DNA of 64,000 bases from Limnanthes douglasii subsp. nivea (taxonomy: Eukaryota; Streptophyta; Magnoliopsida; Brassicales; Limnanthaceae). Below are positions 26,801-41,693 of the stretch, in pieces (positions within the stretch are counted from its first letter, which is position 1; every line of letters begins with the position of its first letter). The translations under genes and the position numbers were made by a program. Below the pieces are notes generated by a model. The model saw nothing but the letters and a program-made list of their open reading frames with translations. It did not search any database and had not been told where the DNA came from. The stretch is from positions 123,312,453 to 123,376,452 of the forward strand of contig JAUPFV010000005.1 in assembly GCA_036936605.1 (NCBI GenBank). The letters run 5' to 3'.

Positions 26801-27721
26801 CTTTATCATTGTGTAAGTCCCCATATAGTAGGTAGTGTCAGGTTATTATTCTCGTATCAGCTTTGGCTTCAATATCGAAAACTCCGTCTGCCCTCGTTTA
26901 GTGATTCAACCACTTATGGTCGCTCTTGTAATATTATCCACAAGGTTGTGTGTGAGCATGCTAGACTCTTAGCTATGGAATATTGGGTCTCTATATTCTG
27001 TCTTTGTATAGAAGTAAGAATACTCCGATTTCTCACTAGATTTTAGAAATACTTTCATGATCAATTATTCCTCATAGTATAACAAACTTATTAGGATTTT
27101 TCTCTAGTTTATTGATCCGGTTTATCATTGTGTAAGGCCCCATGTAATAGGTAGTGTCAGGTTATTATACTCGAATCAACTTTAGCTTCAATAGCGAAAA
27201 CTTCGTCTACCCTCTTATAGTGATTCAACCTTTTATGGTCGCTCTTGTATTATTATCCACAAGGTTGTGTCTGAGCATGCTAGAGTCTTAGCTAGGGAAT
27301 ATCGGGTCATTATATTCCTTCTATGTATAGAAGTAGGAATACTCTAATTTCTACACTAGATTTCATAAATACTTTCATGATCAATTATTCCTCCTAGTAT
27401 TACAAACTTACTAGGATTTATCTCTAGTTTATAACTCTGACTTTATCATTGTGTAAGGCCCCATATATTAGGTAGTTCCAGGTCATTATACTTCTATCAA
27501 TTTTGGTTTCAATACTAAAACTTTGTCTATCCTCGTATAGTGATTCAACCACTTATGGTCGCTCTTGTAATATTATCTAAAAGGTTGTGTCTGAGCATGC
27601 TAGAGTCTACTCTAGGGAATATTGGGTCTGTATATTACGACTTCGTATAGAAGTAAGAATACTCCGATTTCTACACTAGATTTTAAAAATACTTTCATGA
27701 TCTATTATTCCTCCTAGTATT
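23881..27721. repeat. Hexameric higher-order repeat, 1921-bp unit, apparently identical pair
   Basis: Copy 1 (23881-25801) and copy 2 (25802-27722) were compared line by line at many points (24001, 24481, 24721, 24961, 25201, 25441, 25681 against +1921), and I saw no mismatch. Identity starts at the caaacttattagg block and stops at the same block of the next unit, so the duplicated unit is exactly six monomers. Confidence 0.9.
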
Positions 27722-28959
27722 ACAAACTTACTAGGATTTATCTCTAGTTTATAGCTCAGACTTTATCATTTTGCAAGGCCCCATATAATTGGTAATGTCA
27801 TATCCTTTTACTCCTATCAACTTTGGCTTCAATACGGAAAACTTCGTCTGTCCTCGTATAGTGATTCAACCACATATGGTCGCTCTTGTAATATTATCCA
27901 AAAGGTTGTGTCTGAGCATGCTAGAGTCTACTCTAGGGAATATTCGGTCTTTATATTTCGTCTTTGTATAAAAGTAAAAATACTCTGATTTCTACACTTG
28001 ATTTTAGAAATACTTTCATGATCCATTATTCCTCATAGTATAACAAACTTATTAGGATTTTCTCTAATTTATAGATCCGGCTTTATCATTGTGTAAGTCC
28101 CCATGTAATAGGTAGTGTCAGGTAATTATACTCCAATCAACTTTAGCTTCAATAGTGAAAACTTTGTCTGCCCTCGTATGGTGATTCAACCACTTATAGT
28201 CGGTCTTGTATTATTATCTACATGGTTGTGTCTGAGCATGCTAGAGTCTTAGCTAGGGAATATTGGGTCTGTATATTCCGTCTTTCTATAGAAGTAAGAA
28301 TACTCTGATTTCTACACTAGATATTTGAAATACTTTCATGATCCATTATTTCTCCTGGTGTTACAAACTTACGAGGATTTATCTCTAGTTTATAGCTCCG
28401 GCTTTATCATTGTGTATGGCCCCATATAATAGGTCGTGTCATGTCATTATACTACTATAAACTTTGGCTTCAATAGCAAAAACTTCGTCTGCCCTCGTAT
28501 AGTGATTGAACCACTTATGGTCGCTCTTGTATTATTATCCACAAGGTTGTGTCTGAGCATGCTAGAGTCTTAGCTAGGGAATATTGGTTCAGTATATTCC
28601 GTCTTTGTATAGAAGTAAGAATACTCCAATTTCTACACTAGATTTTTGAAATACTTTCATGATCCATTTTTCCTCCTAGTATTACAAACTTACTAGGATT
28701 TATCTCTAGTTTATAGATCTGACTTTATCATTGTGACAGGCCCCATATAATAGGATGTGCCAGGTCATTATACTCATCAACTTTGGCTTCAATAGCAAAA
28801 ACTTCGTCTGCCCTCGTATAGTGATTGAACCACTTATAGTCGCTCTTGTATTATTATCCACAAGGTTGTGTCTGAGTATGTTAGAGTCTTAGCTAGGGAA
28901 TATTGGGTCAGTATATTCCGTCTTTGTATAAAAGTTAGAATACTCTGATTTCTACATTA

Positions 28960-30000
28960 GATTTTTGAATTACTTTCATGATCCATGATTCCTCATAGTA
29001 TAACAAACTTACTAGGATTTTTCTCTAGTTTATATATCCGGCTTTATCATTGTCTAAGGGCCCATATAATAGGTAGTGTCAAGTCATTATACTCCTATCA
29101 ACTTTAGCTTCAATAGCAAAAACTTCGTATGCCCTCGTATAGTGATTCAACCACTTATGGTCGCTCTTGTAATATTATCCACAAGGTTGTATATGAGGAT
29201 GCCAGACTCTACTCTAGGGAATATTGGGTCTATATATTTCGTCTTTATATAGAAGTAAGAATACTCTGATTTCTAAAATAGCTTTTAGAAATACTTTATT
29301 ATCGATTATTCCTCATTGTATAGCAACCTTATTAGGATTTTTCTCTAGTTTATATATCCGGCTTTATCATTGTGTGAGGCCCCATTTAATAGGTAGTGTC
29401 AGGTCATTATACTCCAATCAACTTTAGCTTCAATAGTGAAAACTTTGTCTGCCCTCATATAGTTATTCAACCACTTATAGTTGCTCTTGTATTATTATCC
29501 ACAAGGTGTGTCTAAGCATGCTAGAGCCTTAGTTAGTGAATATTGGGTCCGTATATTCCTTCTTTGTATAGAAGTAAGAATACTCTGATTTCTACACTAG
29601 ATTTTTGAATTAGTTTCATGATCCATGATTCCTCATAGTATAACAAACTTACTAGGATTTTTCTCTAGTTTATATATCCGGCTTTATCATTGTGTAAGGG
29701 CACATATAATAGGTAGTGTCAAGTCATTATACTCCTATCAACTTTAGCTTCAATAGCGAAAACTTCGTATGCCCTTGTATAGTGATTCAACCACTTATGG
29801 TCGCTCTTGTAATATTATCCACAAGGTTGTATATGAGGATGCCAGACTATACTCTAGGGAATATTGGGTCTATATATTCCGTCTTTATTTAGAAGTAAGA
29901 ATACTCTGATTTCTAAAATAGCTTTTAGAAATACTTTCATTATCGATTATTCCTCATTGTATAGCAACCTTATTAGGATTTTTCTCTAGTTTATATATCC
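28960..30000. repeat. Dimeric higher-order repeat, ~641-bp period
   Basis: The monomer pair from about 28970 recurs at about 29611. Private variants such as tatatgaggatgccagac (about 29190 and 29830) repeat at the same offset. These variants also occur in the 1921-bp units upstream (with gatgtc), so this dimer shares ancestry with them. Confidence 0.65.
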
Positions 30001-30142
30001 GGCTTTATCATTGTGTAAGGCCCCATATAATAGATAGGGTCAGATCATTATACTCCAATCAACTTTAGCTTCAATAGCAAAAACTTCGTCTGCCATCGTA
30101 TAGTGATTCAACCACTTAAGGTCGCTCTTGTAATCTTATCCA

Positions 30143-30149
30143 CAAGTAA
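30143..30149. repeat. Truncated monomer junction
   Basis: The ttatccacaag block is joined to the taagagtactcc block with an aag overlap, removing about a quarter of a monomer. Confidence 0.65.
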
Positions 30150-33100
30150 GAGTACTCCAATTTCTACACTAGATTTTATAAATACTTTCATGATCCATTA
30201 TTCCTCATAGTATTACAAACTTACTAGGATTTATCTCTAGTTTATAGCTCCGACTTTATCATTGTCTAAGGCCCCATATAATAGGTAGTGTCAGGTCATT
30301 ATACTCCTATCAACTTTGGCTTCAATAGCAAAAACTTTGTCTGGCCTCGTATAGTGATTGAACCACTTCTTGTCGCTCTTGTATTATTATCTACAAGGTT
30401 GTGTCTGAACATGCTAGAGTCTTAGCTAGGGAATATTGGGTCAGTATATTCCGTCTATGTATAGATGTAAAAATATTCCAATTTCTACACTAGATTTTAG
30501 AAATACTTTCATCATCCATTATTCCTCCTAGTATTACAAACTTACTAGGATTTATCTCTAGTTTATAGCTCCGACTTTATCATTGTGTAACGCCCCAAAT
30601 AATAGGTAGTGTCAGGTCATTATACTCCTATCAACTTTGGCTTCAATACGAAGAAACTTTGTTTGTCCTCGTATAGTGATTCAACCACTTATGGTCGCTC
30701 TTGTAATATTATCCAAAAGGTTGTGTCTGACCATGCTAGAGTCTACTCTAGGGAATATTGGGTCTCTATATTCCAACTTTGTATAGAAGTAAGAATACTC
30801 CGATTTCTACACTAGATTTTAAAAATACTTTGATGATCCATTATTCCTCCTAGTATTACAAACTTACTAGGATTTTTCTCTAGGTTATAGCTTCGACATT
30901 ATCATTGTGTAACGCCCTATATAATCGGTAGTGTCAGGTCAATATTCACCTATCAAATTTGGCTTCAATAGCAAAAACTTATTTTCCCTTGTATAGTGAT
31001 TCAACCACTTATGGTCGCTTTTGTAATATTATCCACAAGGTTGTGTCTGAGCATGCTAGAGTCTTAGCTAGGGAATATTGGGTCTGTATATTCCGTCTGT
31101 GTATAGTAGTAAGAATACTCCAATTTCTACATTAGATTTTAGAAATAAATTCATGATCCATTATTCCATCTAGTATTACAAACTTACTAGGATTTATCTC
31201 TAGCTTATAGCTCCGGATTTATCATTGTGTAAGGCCCCATGTAATAGATAGTGTCAGGTCTTTCTACTCCTAACAAATTTGGCTTCACAAACAAAAACTT
31301 TGTCTGCCCTCGTATAGTTATTCAACCATTTATGGTCGCTCTTGTAATATTATCCACAAGGTTTTGTCTGAGCATGCTAGAGTCTTAGCTAGGGAATATT
31401 GGGTCTGTATATTCCGTCTTTGTATAGAAGTAAGAATACTCTGATTTCTCACTAGATTTTAGAAATACTTTCATGATCCATTATTCCTCATAGTATAACA
31501 AACTTCTTAGGATTTTTCTCTAGTTTATAGATCCGGATTTATCATTGTGTAAGCCCTCATGTAATAGGTAGTGTCAGGTCATTATGCTCCAATCAGATTT
31601 AGCTTTAATAGCGAAAAATTCGTCTACCCTCGTATAGTGATCCAACCACTTATGGTCGCTCTTGTATTATTATCCGTAAGGTTGTGTCTGAGCATGCTAG
31701 AGTCTTAGCTAGGGAATATTGGGTCAGTATATTCCGTCTATGTATAGAAGTAAGAATACTCCAATTTCTACACTAGATTTTAGAAATACTTTTATGATCC
31801 ATTATTCCTCCTAGTATTACAAACTTACTAGGATTTAACTCTAGTTTATAGCTCCGACTTTATCATTGTGTAAGTCCCCATATATTAGCTAGTGTCAGGT
31901 CACTATACTCCTATCAACTTTGGCTTCAATAGCGAGAAACTTTGTCTGTCCTCCTATAGTGATTCAACCACTTATGGTCCATTTTATAAGATTATCCAAA
32001 AGGTTTTGTCTAAGCATGCTAGAGTCTACTCTATGGAATACTGGATCTGTATATTCTAGCTTTGTATCGTAGTAAGAATACTCCGATTTCGACACTAGAT
32101 TTAAAAAAAATTCATGATCCATTATTCATCCTAGTATTACAAACTTGCTAGGAGTTTTCTCTAGGTTATAGCTTCGGCATTATCATTGTGTAAGTCCCCA
32201 TATAATAGGTAGTGTCAGGTCATTATTCTCGTATCAACTTTTGCTTCAATAGCGAAAACTTCGTCTGCCCTCGTATAGTGATTCAACCACTTATGGTCGC
32301 ACTTCTAATATTATCACAAGGTTGTGTCTGAGCATGCTAGAGTCTTAGCTAGGGAATATTGGGTCTTTATATCCCGTCTTTGTATAGAAGTAAGAATAAT
32401 CCAATTTCTACACTAGATATTAGAAATACTTTTATGATCCATTATTCCTCCTAGTGTTACAAACTTACTACGATTTATCTCTAGTTTATAGCTCCGACTT
32501 TATCATTGTGTAAGGCCCCATATAATAGGTAGTGTCAGGTCATGAAACTCCTATCAACTTTGGCTTCAATAGCAAAAACTTCTTCTTTCCGCGTATAGTG
32601 ATTCCACCACTTATGGTCGCTCTTGTAATATAATCCACAAGGTTGTGTCTGAGCATGCTAGAGTCTACTCTTGGGAATATTGGGTTTGTATATTATGTCT
32701 TTGTATAAAAGTAAGAATACTCTGATTTCTACACTAGATTTTAGAAATACTTTCATTATCCATTATTCCTCATAGTATAACAAACTTAATAGGATTTTTC
32801 TCTAGTTTATAGATCCGACTTTATCATTGTGTAAGGTAGTGTCAAGTCCTTATACTTTAATCAACTTTAGCTTTAATAGCGAAAACTTTGTATGCCCTCA
32901 TATAGTGATTCAACCACTTACGGTCGCTCTTGTTTTATTACCCACAAGGTTGTGTCTGAGCATGCTAGAGTCTTAGCTAGGTAATATTGGGTCAGTATAT
33001 TTCGTCTTTGTATAGAATTAAGAATACTCCAATTTCTACACTAGATTTTAGAAATACTTTCATGATTCATTTTTCCTCATAGTATTACAAACTTACTAGG

Positions 33101-34782
33101 ATTTATCTCTAGTTTATAGCTCTGACTTTATCATTGTGTAAGGCCTCATATAATAGGTAGTGCGAGGTCATTATTCTCCTACCAACTTTGGCTTCAATAG
33201 CGAAAAATTCGTCTACCCTCGTATAGTGATTCAACCATTTATGGTCGCTTTTGTAATATTATCCACAAGGTTGTGTGTGAGCATGCTAGAGTCTTAGCTA
33301 GGGAATATTGGGTCTGTATATTCCGTCTTTGTATAGAAGTAAGAATACTCCAATTTCTACACTAGATTTTAGAAATACTTGCATGATACACTATTGCTCC
33401 CAGTATTACAAACTTACTTCGATTTATCTCTAGTTTATAGCTCCGGCTTTCTCATTGTGTAAGGCCTCATATAATAGGTAGTGTGAGGTCATTATACTCC
33501 TATCAACTTTGGCTTCAATAGCAAAAACTTCTTCTGCCCTCGTATAGTGATTGAACCACTTATGGTCGCTCTTGTAATATTATCCACAAGGTTTTGTCTG
33601 AGCATGCTAGAGTCTTAGCTAGGGAATATTGGGTCTGTATATTCAGTCTTTGTATAGAAGTAAGAATACTCCAATTTCTACACTAGATATTAGAAATACT
33701 TTCATGATCCATTATTTCTCCTGGTGTTACAAACTTACGAGGATTTATCTCTAGTTTATAGCTTCGGCTTTATCACTGTGTAAGGCCCCATATAATAGGT
33801 AGTGTCAGGTCATTGTACTCCTATCAACTTTGGATTCAATAGCAAAAACTTCGTCTGCCCTCGTATAGTGATTGAACCACTTATGGTCGCTCTTGTATTA
33901 TTATCCACAAGGTTGTGTCTGAGCCTGCTAGAGTATTAGCTAGGGAATATTGGGTCATTATATTCCGTCTTTATATAGAAGTAAGAATACTCTAATTTCT
34001 ATACTAGATTTTTGAAATACTTCCATGATCTATTGTTCCTCTTAGTATTACAAACTTACTAGGATTTATCTCTAGTTTATAGCTCCGATTTTATCATTGT
34101 GTAAGGCCCCATATAATAGGTAGTGTAAGGTCATTATTCTCGTATCAACTTTGGCTTCAATAGCGAAAACTTTGTCTTCCCTCACATAGTGATTCAACCA
34201 CTTATGGTCGCTCTTGTAATATTATCCACAAGGTTGTGTGTGAGCATGCTAGAGTCTTAGCTAGGGAATATTGGGTCTGTATATTCCGTCTTTGTATAGA
34301 AGTAAGAATACTCTCATTTCTAACTAGATTTTAGAAATACTTTCATTATCCATTATTCCTCATAGTATAACAAACTTCTTAGGATTTTTCTCTAGTTTAT
34401 ATATCCGGCTTTTTAATTGTGTAAGCCCCCATGTAATAGGTAGTGTCAGGTCATGATACTCCAATCAACTTTAGCTTCAATAGCGAAAAATTCGTTTACC
34501 CTCGTATAGTGATTCAACCACTTATGGTCGCTCTAGTTTAATTATCCAAAAGGTTGTGTCTGAGCATGCTAGAGTCTTAGCTATGGAATATTGGGTCAGT
34601 ATATATTCCGTCTATGTATAGAAGTAAGAATACTCCAACTTCTACACTAGATTTTAGAAATATTTTCATGATCCATTATTCCTTCTAGTATTACAAACTT
34701 ACTAGGATTTATCTCTAGTTTATAGCTCCGACTTTATCATTGTATAAGGCCCCATATATTAGGTAGTGCTAGGTCATTATAC

Positions 34783-34789
34783 TCCTCGT
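34783..34789. repeat. Truncated monomer junction
   Basis: The cattatactcct block is joined to cgtatagtgattc, removing the segment between them. Confidence 0.65.
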
Positions 34790-37700
34790 ATAGTGATTCA
34801 ACCACTTATGGTTGCTCTTGTAATATTATCCAAAAGGTTGTGTCTGAGTATGCTAGAGGCTACTCTAGGGAATATTGGGCTGTATATTCCGACTTTGTAT
34901 AGAAGTAAGAATACTCTGATTTCTACACTACATTTTAAAAATACTTTGATGATCCATTATTCCTCCTAGTATTACAAACTTACTAGGATTTTTCTCTAGG
35001 TTATAACTTCGGCATTATCATTGTGTAAGGCCCCATATAATCAGTAGTGACAGGTCATTATTCTGCTATCAACTTTGGCTTCAATAGCAAAAACTTTATC
35101 TGCCCTCGTATAATGATTCAACAACTTATGGTCGCTCTTGTAATATTATCCACAAGGTTGTGTGTGAGCATGCTAGAGTCTTAGCTAGGGAATATTGGGT
35201 CCGTATATTCCGTCTTTGTATAGAAGTTAGAATACTCCAATTTCTACAGTAGATTTTAGAAATACTTTCATGATATATTATTCCTCCCAGTATTACAAAC
35301 TTACTAGGATTTATCACTAGTTTATAGCTCCACCTTTATCATTTTGTTAGGCCCCATATAATAGATAGTTTCAGGTCATTATACTCCAATCTCCTTTGGC
35401 TTCAATAGTGAAAACTTCGTCTGCCCTCGTATAGTGATTCAACCACTTATGGTCGCTCCTGTAATATTATCCACAAGGTTGTGTCTGAGCATGCTAGAGT
35501 CTTAGCTAGGGAATATTGGGTCTGTATATTCCGTCTTTTTATAGAAGTAAGAATACTCCAATTTCTACACTAGATTTTAGTAATACTTTCCTGATACATA
35601 ACTCATCCCAGTATTACAAACTTACTAGGATTTATCTCTAGTTTATCGCTCCGGCTTTATCATTGTGTAAGGCCCCATATAATACGTAGTTTCAGGTCAT
35701 TATACTCCTATCACCTTTGGCTTCAATAGCGAAAACTTCGTCTGCCCTCGTATAGTGATTCAACCACTTATGGTCGCTCTTGTAATATTATCCACAAGGT
35801 TGTGTGTGAGCATGCTAGAGTACTAGGTAGGGAATATTGGGTCTCTATATTCCGTCTTTGTATAGAAGTAATAATACTCCGATTTCTCACTAGAGTTTAG
35901 AAATACTTTCATGATCCATTATTCCTCATAGTATAACAAACTTATTAGGATTTTTCTCTAGTTTATAGATCCGGCTTTATCATTGTGTAAGGCCCCATGT
36001 AATAGGTAGTGTCAGGTTATTATACTAGAATCAACTTTAACTTTAATAGCGAAAACATCGTCTACCCTCGTATAGTGATTCAACCACTTATGGTCGCTCT
36101 TGTATTATTATCCAAAAGGTTGTGTCTGAGCATGCTAGAGTCTTAGCTAGGGAATATTGGGTCAGCATATTCCGTCTATGTATAGAAGTAAGAATACTCC
36201 AATTGCTACTCTAGATTTTAAAAATACTTTCATGATCAATTATTCCTCTTAGTATAACAAACTTACTAGGATTTATCTCTAGTTTATAGCTCCAAGTTTA
36301 TCATTATGTAAGGCCCCATATATTATGTAGTGCCAAGTCATTATACTCCTATCAACTTTGGCTTCAATAGCAAAAATTTTGTCTGTCAACGTATAGTGAT
36401 TCAACCACTTATGGTCGCTCTTGTAATATTATCCAAAAGGTTGTGTCTCAGCATGCTAGAGGCTACTCTAGGGAATATTGGGTCTGTATATTCCGACTTT
36501 GTACAGAAGTAAGAATACTCCGATATCTACACTAGATTTTAAAAATACTTTCATGATCCATTATTCCTCCTAGTAATATAAACTTACTACGATTTTTCTC
36601 TAGGTTATAGCTCTAGCATTATCATTGTGTAAGGCCCCATATAATAGGTAGTGTCAGGTCATTATTCTCCTATCAACTTTGGCTTCATTAGCAAAAACTT
36701 CGTCTACCCTCGTATAGTGATTCAACCACTTATGGTCGCTCTTCTAACATTATCCACAAGGTTGTGTGTGAGCATGCTAGAGTCTTAGCTAAGGAATATT
36801 AGGTCTGTATATTCCGTCTTTGTATAGAAGTAAGAATAATCTGATTTCTACACTAGATATTAAAAATACTTTCATGATCAATTATTTCTCCTAGTGTTAC
36901 AAACTTACTAGGATTTATCTCGAGTTTATAGCTCCGGCTTTATCATTGTGTAAAGCCTCATATAATAGGTAGTGCCATATCATTATTCTCCTATCAATTT
37001 TGGCTTCAATAGCGAAAACTTCATCTGCCATCGTATAGTGATTCAACCACTTATGATCGCTCTAGTAATATTATCCACAAGGTTGTGTCTAAGCACACTA
37101 GAGCCTACTCTAGGGAATATTGGGTATGTATATTCTGTTTGTTTATAGAAATAAGAATACTCCGATTTCTACATTAGATTTTAGAATTACTTTCATGATC
37201 CATTATTCCTCATATTATAACAAACTTACTAGAAATTTTTCTCTAGTTTATAGATCCGGCTTTATCATTGTGTAAGGGCCCATATAGTATTTAGTGTCAG
37301 TTCATTATACTCCTATCAATTTTGGCTTCAATAGCAAAAACTTCGCATGTCCTCGTATAGTGATTCAACCACTTATGGTCGCTCTTGAAATATTATCCAC
37401 AAGGTTATGTCTGAGCATGCTAGAGTCTACTCTATGGAATACTGGGTCTGTATATTCTGTCTTTGTATAGAAGTAAGAATAGTCTGATTTCTACACTAGA
37501 TATTAGAAATACTTTCATGATCAATTATTTCTCCTGGTGTGACAAACTTACTAGGATTTATCTCTAGTTTATAGCTCCGGTTTTATCATTGTGCAAAGCC
37601 TCATATAATAGGTAGTGCCATGTTATTATTCTCCTATCAATTTTGGCTTCAATAGCAAAAACTTCATCTGCCATCGTATTGTGATTCAACCACTTATGAT

Positions 37701-37839
37701 CGCTCTAGTAATATTATCCTCAAGGTTGTGTCTGAGCAAACTAGAGTCTACTCTATGGAATATTGGGTATGTATATTGTGTCTTTGTATAGAAGTAAGAA
37801 TACTCTGATTTCTACACTAGATTTTAAAAATAATTTCAC

Positions 37840-40800
37840 GATCAATTATTCCTCCTAGTATTACAAAATTACTAGAATATTTCTCTAGGTTATAGCTCCG
37901 GCATTATCATTGTGTACGTCCCCATATAATAGGTAGTGTCAGGTCATTATTCTTCTATCAACTTTGGATTCAATAGCGAAAACTTCGTCTACGCTCGTAT
38001 AGTGATTCAACCACTTATGGTCGCTCTTGTAATATTATCCACAAGGTTGTGTGTGAGCATGCTAGAGTCTTAGCTAGGGAATATTGGGTCTCTATATTCC
38101 GTCTTTGTATAGAAGTAAGAATACTCTGATTTCTCACTAGATTTTAGAAATACTTTCAAGATCCATTATTCCTTCCAGTATTACAAACTTACTAGGATTT
38201 ATCTCTAGTTTATCGCTCCGGTTTTATCATTGTGTAAGGCCCCATATAATAGGTAGTTTCAGGTCATTATACTCCTATCACCTTTGGCTTCAATAGCGAA
38301 AACTTTGTCTGCCTTCGTATAGTGATTCAACCACTTATAGTCGCTCCTGTAATATTATCCACAAGGTTGTGTCTGAGCACACTAGAGTCTACTCTGTGGA
38401 ATATTGGGTCTGTATATTCTGTCTTTGTATAGAAGTAAGAATACTCCTATTTCTACACTAGATTTTAAAAATAATTTCACGATCAATTATTCCTCCTAGT
38501 ATTACAAACTTACTAGGATTTTTCTCTAGGTTATAGTTCTGGCATTATCATTGTGTACGTCCCCATATAATAGGTAGTGTCAGGTCATTATTCTTCTATC
38601 AACTTTGGATTCAATAGCGAAAACTTCGTCTGCGCTCGTATAGTGATTCAACCACTTATGGTCGCTCTTGTAATATTATCCACAAGGTTGTGTGTGAGCA
38701 TGCTAGAGTCTTAGCTAGGAATATTGGGTCTCTATATTTCGTCTTTGTATAGAAGTAAGAATACTCTGATTTCTCACTAGAGTTTAGAAATACTTTTATG
38801 ATCCATTATTCCTCCCAGTATTACAAACTTACTAGGATTTAAGAATAGGTTATAGCTCCGGCATTATCATTGTGTACGTCCCCATATAATAGGTAGTGTC
38901 AGGTCATTATTCTTCTATCAACTTTGGGTTCAATAGCGAAAACTTCGTCTGCGCTCGTATAGTGATTCAACCACTTATGGTCGCTCTTGTAATATTATCC
39001 ACAAGGTTGTGTGTGAGCATGCTAGAGTCTTAGCTAGGGAATATTGGGTCTCTATATTCTGTCTTTGTATAGAAGTAAGAATACTCTGATTTCTCACTAG
39101 AGTTTAGAAATACTTTCATGATCCATTATTCCTCCCAGTATTACAAACTTACTAGGATTTATCTCTAGTTTATCGCTCCGGCTTTATCATTGTGTAAGGC
39201 CCCATATAATAGGTAATTCCAGGTCATTATACTTCTATCACCTTTGGGTTCAATAGCGAAAAATTTGTCTGCCTTCGTATAGTGATTCAACCACTTATAG
39301 TCGCTCCTGTAATATTATCCACAAGGTTGTGTCTGAGCATGCTAGAGTCTTAGCTAGGGAATATTGGGTCTCTATATTCTGTCTTTGTATAGAAGTAAGA
39401 ATACTCTGATTTCTACACTAGATTTTAAAAATACTTTCATGATCCATTATTCCTCCTATTATTATAAACTTACTTGGATTTTTCTCTAGGTTATAGCTCT
39501 CGCATTATCATTGGGTAAGGCCCCATATAATAGGTAGTGGCGGGTCATTATTCTCCTATCAACTTTGGCTTTAGTAGTGAAAATTTTGTCTGCCCTCGTA
39601 TAGTGATTCAACCACTTATAGTCGCTCCTGTAATATTATCCACAAGGTTGTGTCTGAGCATGCTAGAGTCTTAGCTAGGGAATATTGGGTCTGTATATTC
39701 CGTCTTTGTATAGAAGTAAGAATACTCTGATTTCTACATTAGATTTTAAAAATAATTTCACGATCCATTATTCCTCGTAGTATTACAAACTTACTAGGAT
39801 TTTTCTCTAGGTTATAGCTCCGGCATTATCATTGTGTACGTCCCATATAATAGGTAGTGTCAGGTCATTATTCTCCTATCAACTTTGGCTTCAATAGTGA
39901 AAACTTCGTCTGCGCTCGTATAGTGATTCAACCACTTATGGTCGCTCTTGTAATATTATCCACAAGGTTGTATCTGAGCATGCTAGAGTCTTAGCTAGGG
40001 AATATTGGGTCTCTATATTCCGTCTTCGTATAGAAGTAAGAATACTCCGATTTCTACACTAGATTTTAAAAATACTTTCATGATCCATTATTCCTCCTAG
40101 TATTATAAACTTACTTGGATTTTTCTCTAGTTTATAGCTCTGACATTATCATTGGGTAAGGCCCCATATAATAGATAGTGTCGGGTCATTATTCTCCTAT
40201 CAACTTTGGCTTCAATAGTGAAAACTTCGTCTGCGCTCGTATAGTGATTCAACCACTTATGGTCGCTCTTGTAATATTATCCACAAGGTTGTGTGTGAGC
40301 ATGCTAGAGTCTTAGCTAGGGAATATTGGGTCTCTATATTCCGTCTTTGTATAGAAGTAAGAATACTCTAATTTATCACTAGATTTTAGAAATACTTTCA
40401 TGATCCATTATTCCTCCCAGTATTACAAACTTACTAGGATTTATCTCTAGTTTATCGCTCCGGCTTTATCATTGTGTAAGGCCCCATATAATAGGTAGTT
40501 TCAGGTCATTATACTTCTATCACCATTGGGTACAATAGCGAAAACTTTGTCTGCCTTCGTATAGTGATTCAACCACTTATAGTCGCTGCTGTAATATTAT
40601 CCACAAGGTTGTGTCTGAGCATGCTAGAGTCTTAGCTAGGGAATATTGGGTCTGTATATTCCGTCTTTGTATAGAAGTAAGAATACTCCGATTTCTACAC
40701 TAGATTTTAAAAATACTTTCATGATCCATTATTCCTCCTAGTATTATAAACTTACTTGGATTTTTCTCTAGTTTATAGCTCTGGCATTATCATTGGGTAA

Positions 40801-41690
40801 GGCCCCATATAATAGATAGTGTCAAGTCATTATTCTCCTATCAACTTTGGCTTCAATAGTGAAAACTTCGTCTGCGCTCGTATAGTGATTCAACCACTTA
40901 TGGTCGCTCTTGTAATATTATCCACAAGGTTGTGTGTGAGCATGCTAGAGTCTTAGCTAGGGAATATTGGGTCTCTATATTCCGTCTTTGTATAGAAGTA
41001 AGAATACTCTGATTTCTAAACTAGATTTTAAAAATAATTTCACGATCCATTATTCCTTGTAGTATTATAAACTTACTAGGATGTTTCTCTAGGTTATAGC
41101 TCCGACATTATCATTGTGTACGTCCCATATAATAGGTAGTGTCAGGTCATTATTCTCCTATCAACTTTGGCTTCAATAGCGAAAACTTCGTCTGCGCTTG
41201 TATAGTGATTCAACCACTTATGGTCGCTCTTGTAATATTATCCACAAGGTTGTGTGTGAGCATGCTAGAGTCTTAGCTAGGGAATATTGGGTCTCTATAT
41301 TCCGTCTTTGTATCGAAGTAAGAATACTCCGATTTCTCATTAGATTTTAGAAATACTTTCATGATCCATTATTCCTCCCAGCATTACAAACTTACTAGGA
41401 TTTATCTCTATTTTATCGCCCCGGCTTTATCATTGTGTAAGGCCCCATATAATAGGTAGTTCCAGGTCATTATACTCCTATCATCTTTGGATTCAATCGT
41501 GAAAACTTTGTTTGCTCTCGTATAGTTATTCAACCACTTATAGTCGTTCCTGTAATATTATCCACAAGGTTGTGTCTGAGCATGCTAGAGTCTTAGCTAG
41601 GGAATATTGGGTCTGTATATTCCGTCTTTGTATAGAAGTAAGAATACTCCGATTACTACACTAGATTTTAAAAATACTTTCATGATCCAT
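37840..41690. repeat. Shuffled local monomer classes
   Basis: Three classes can be told apart. X has gtgtacgtccc before the catataat block. Y has tcacctttgg and ttatagtcgctcctg. Z has cattgggtaagg. Their order from 37.9 to 41.5 kb is X Y X X Y Z X Z Y Z X Y. Members of one class are very similar, but the order is not periodic. Confidence 0.6.
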
Positions 41691-41693
41691 TAT

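Noticed and set aside
8969..36512. Many 60-70-codon open frames on both strands inside the satellite
   Set aside because: They recur at the same phase of the 321-bp monomer and vary with it, have no domain, and are explained by the repeat itself.
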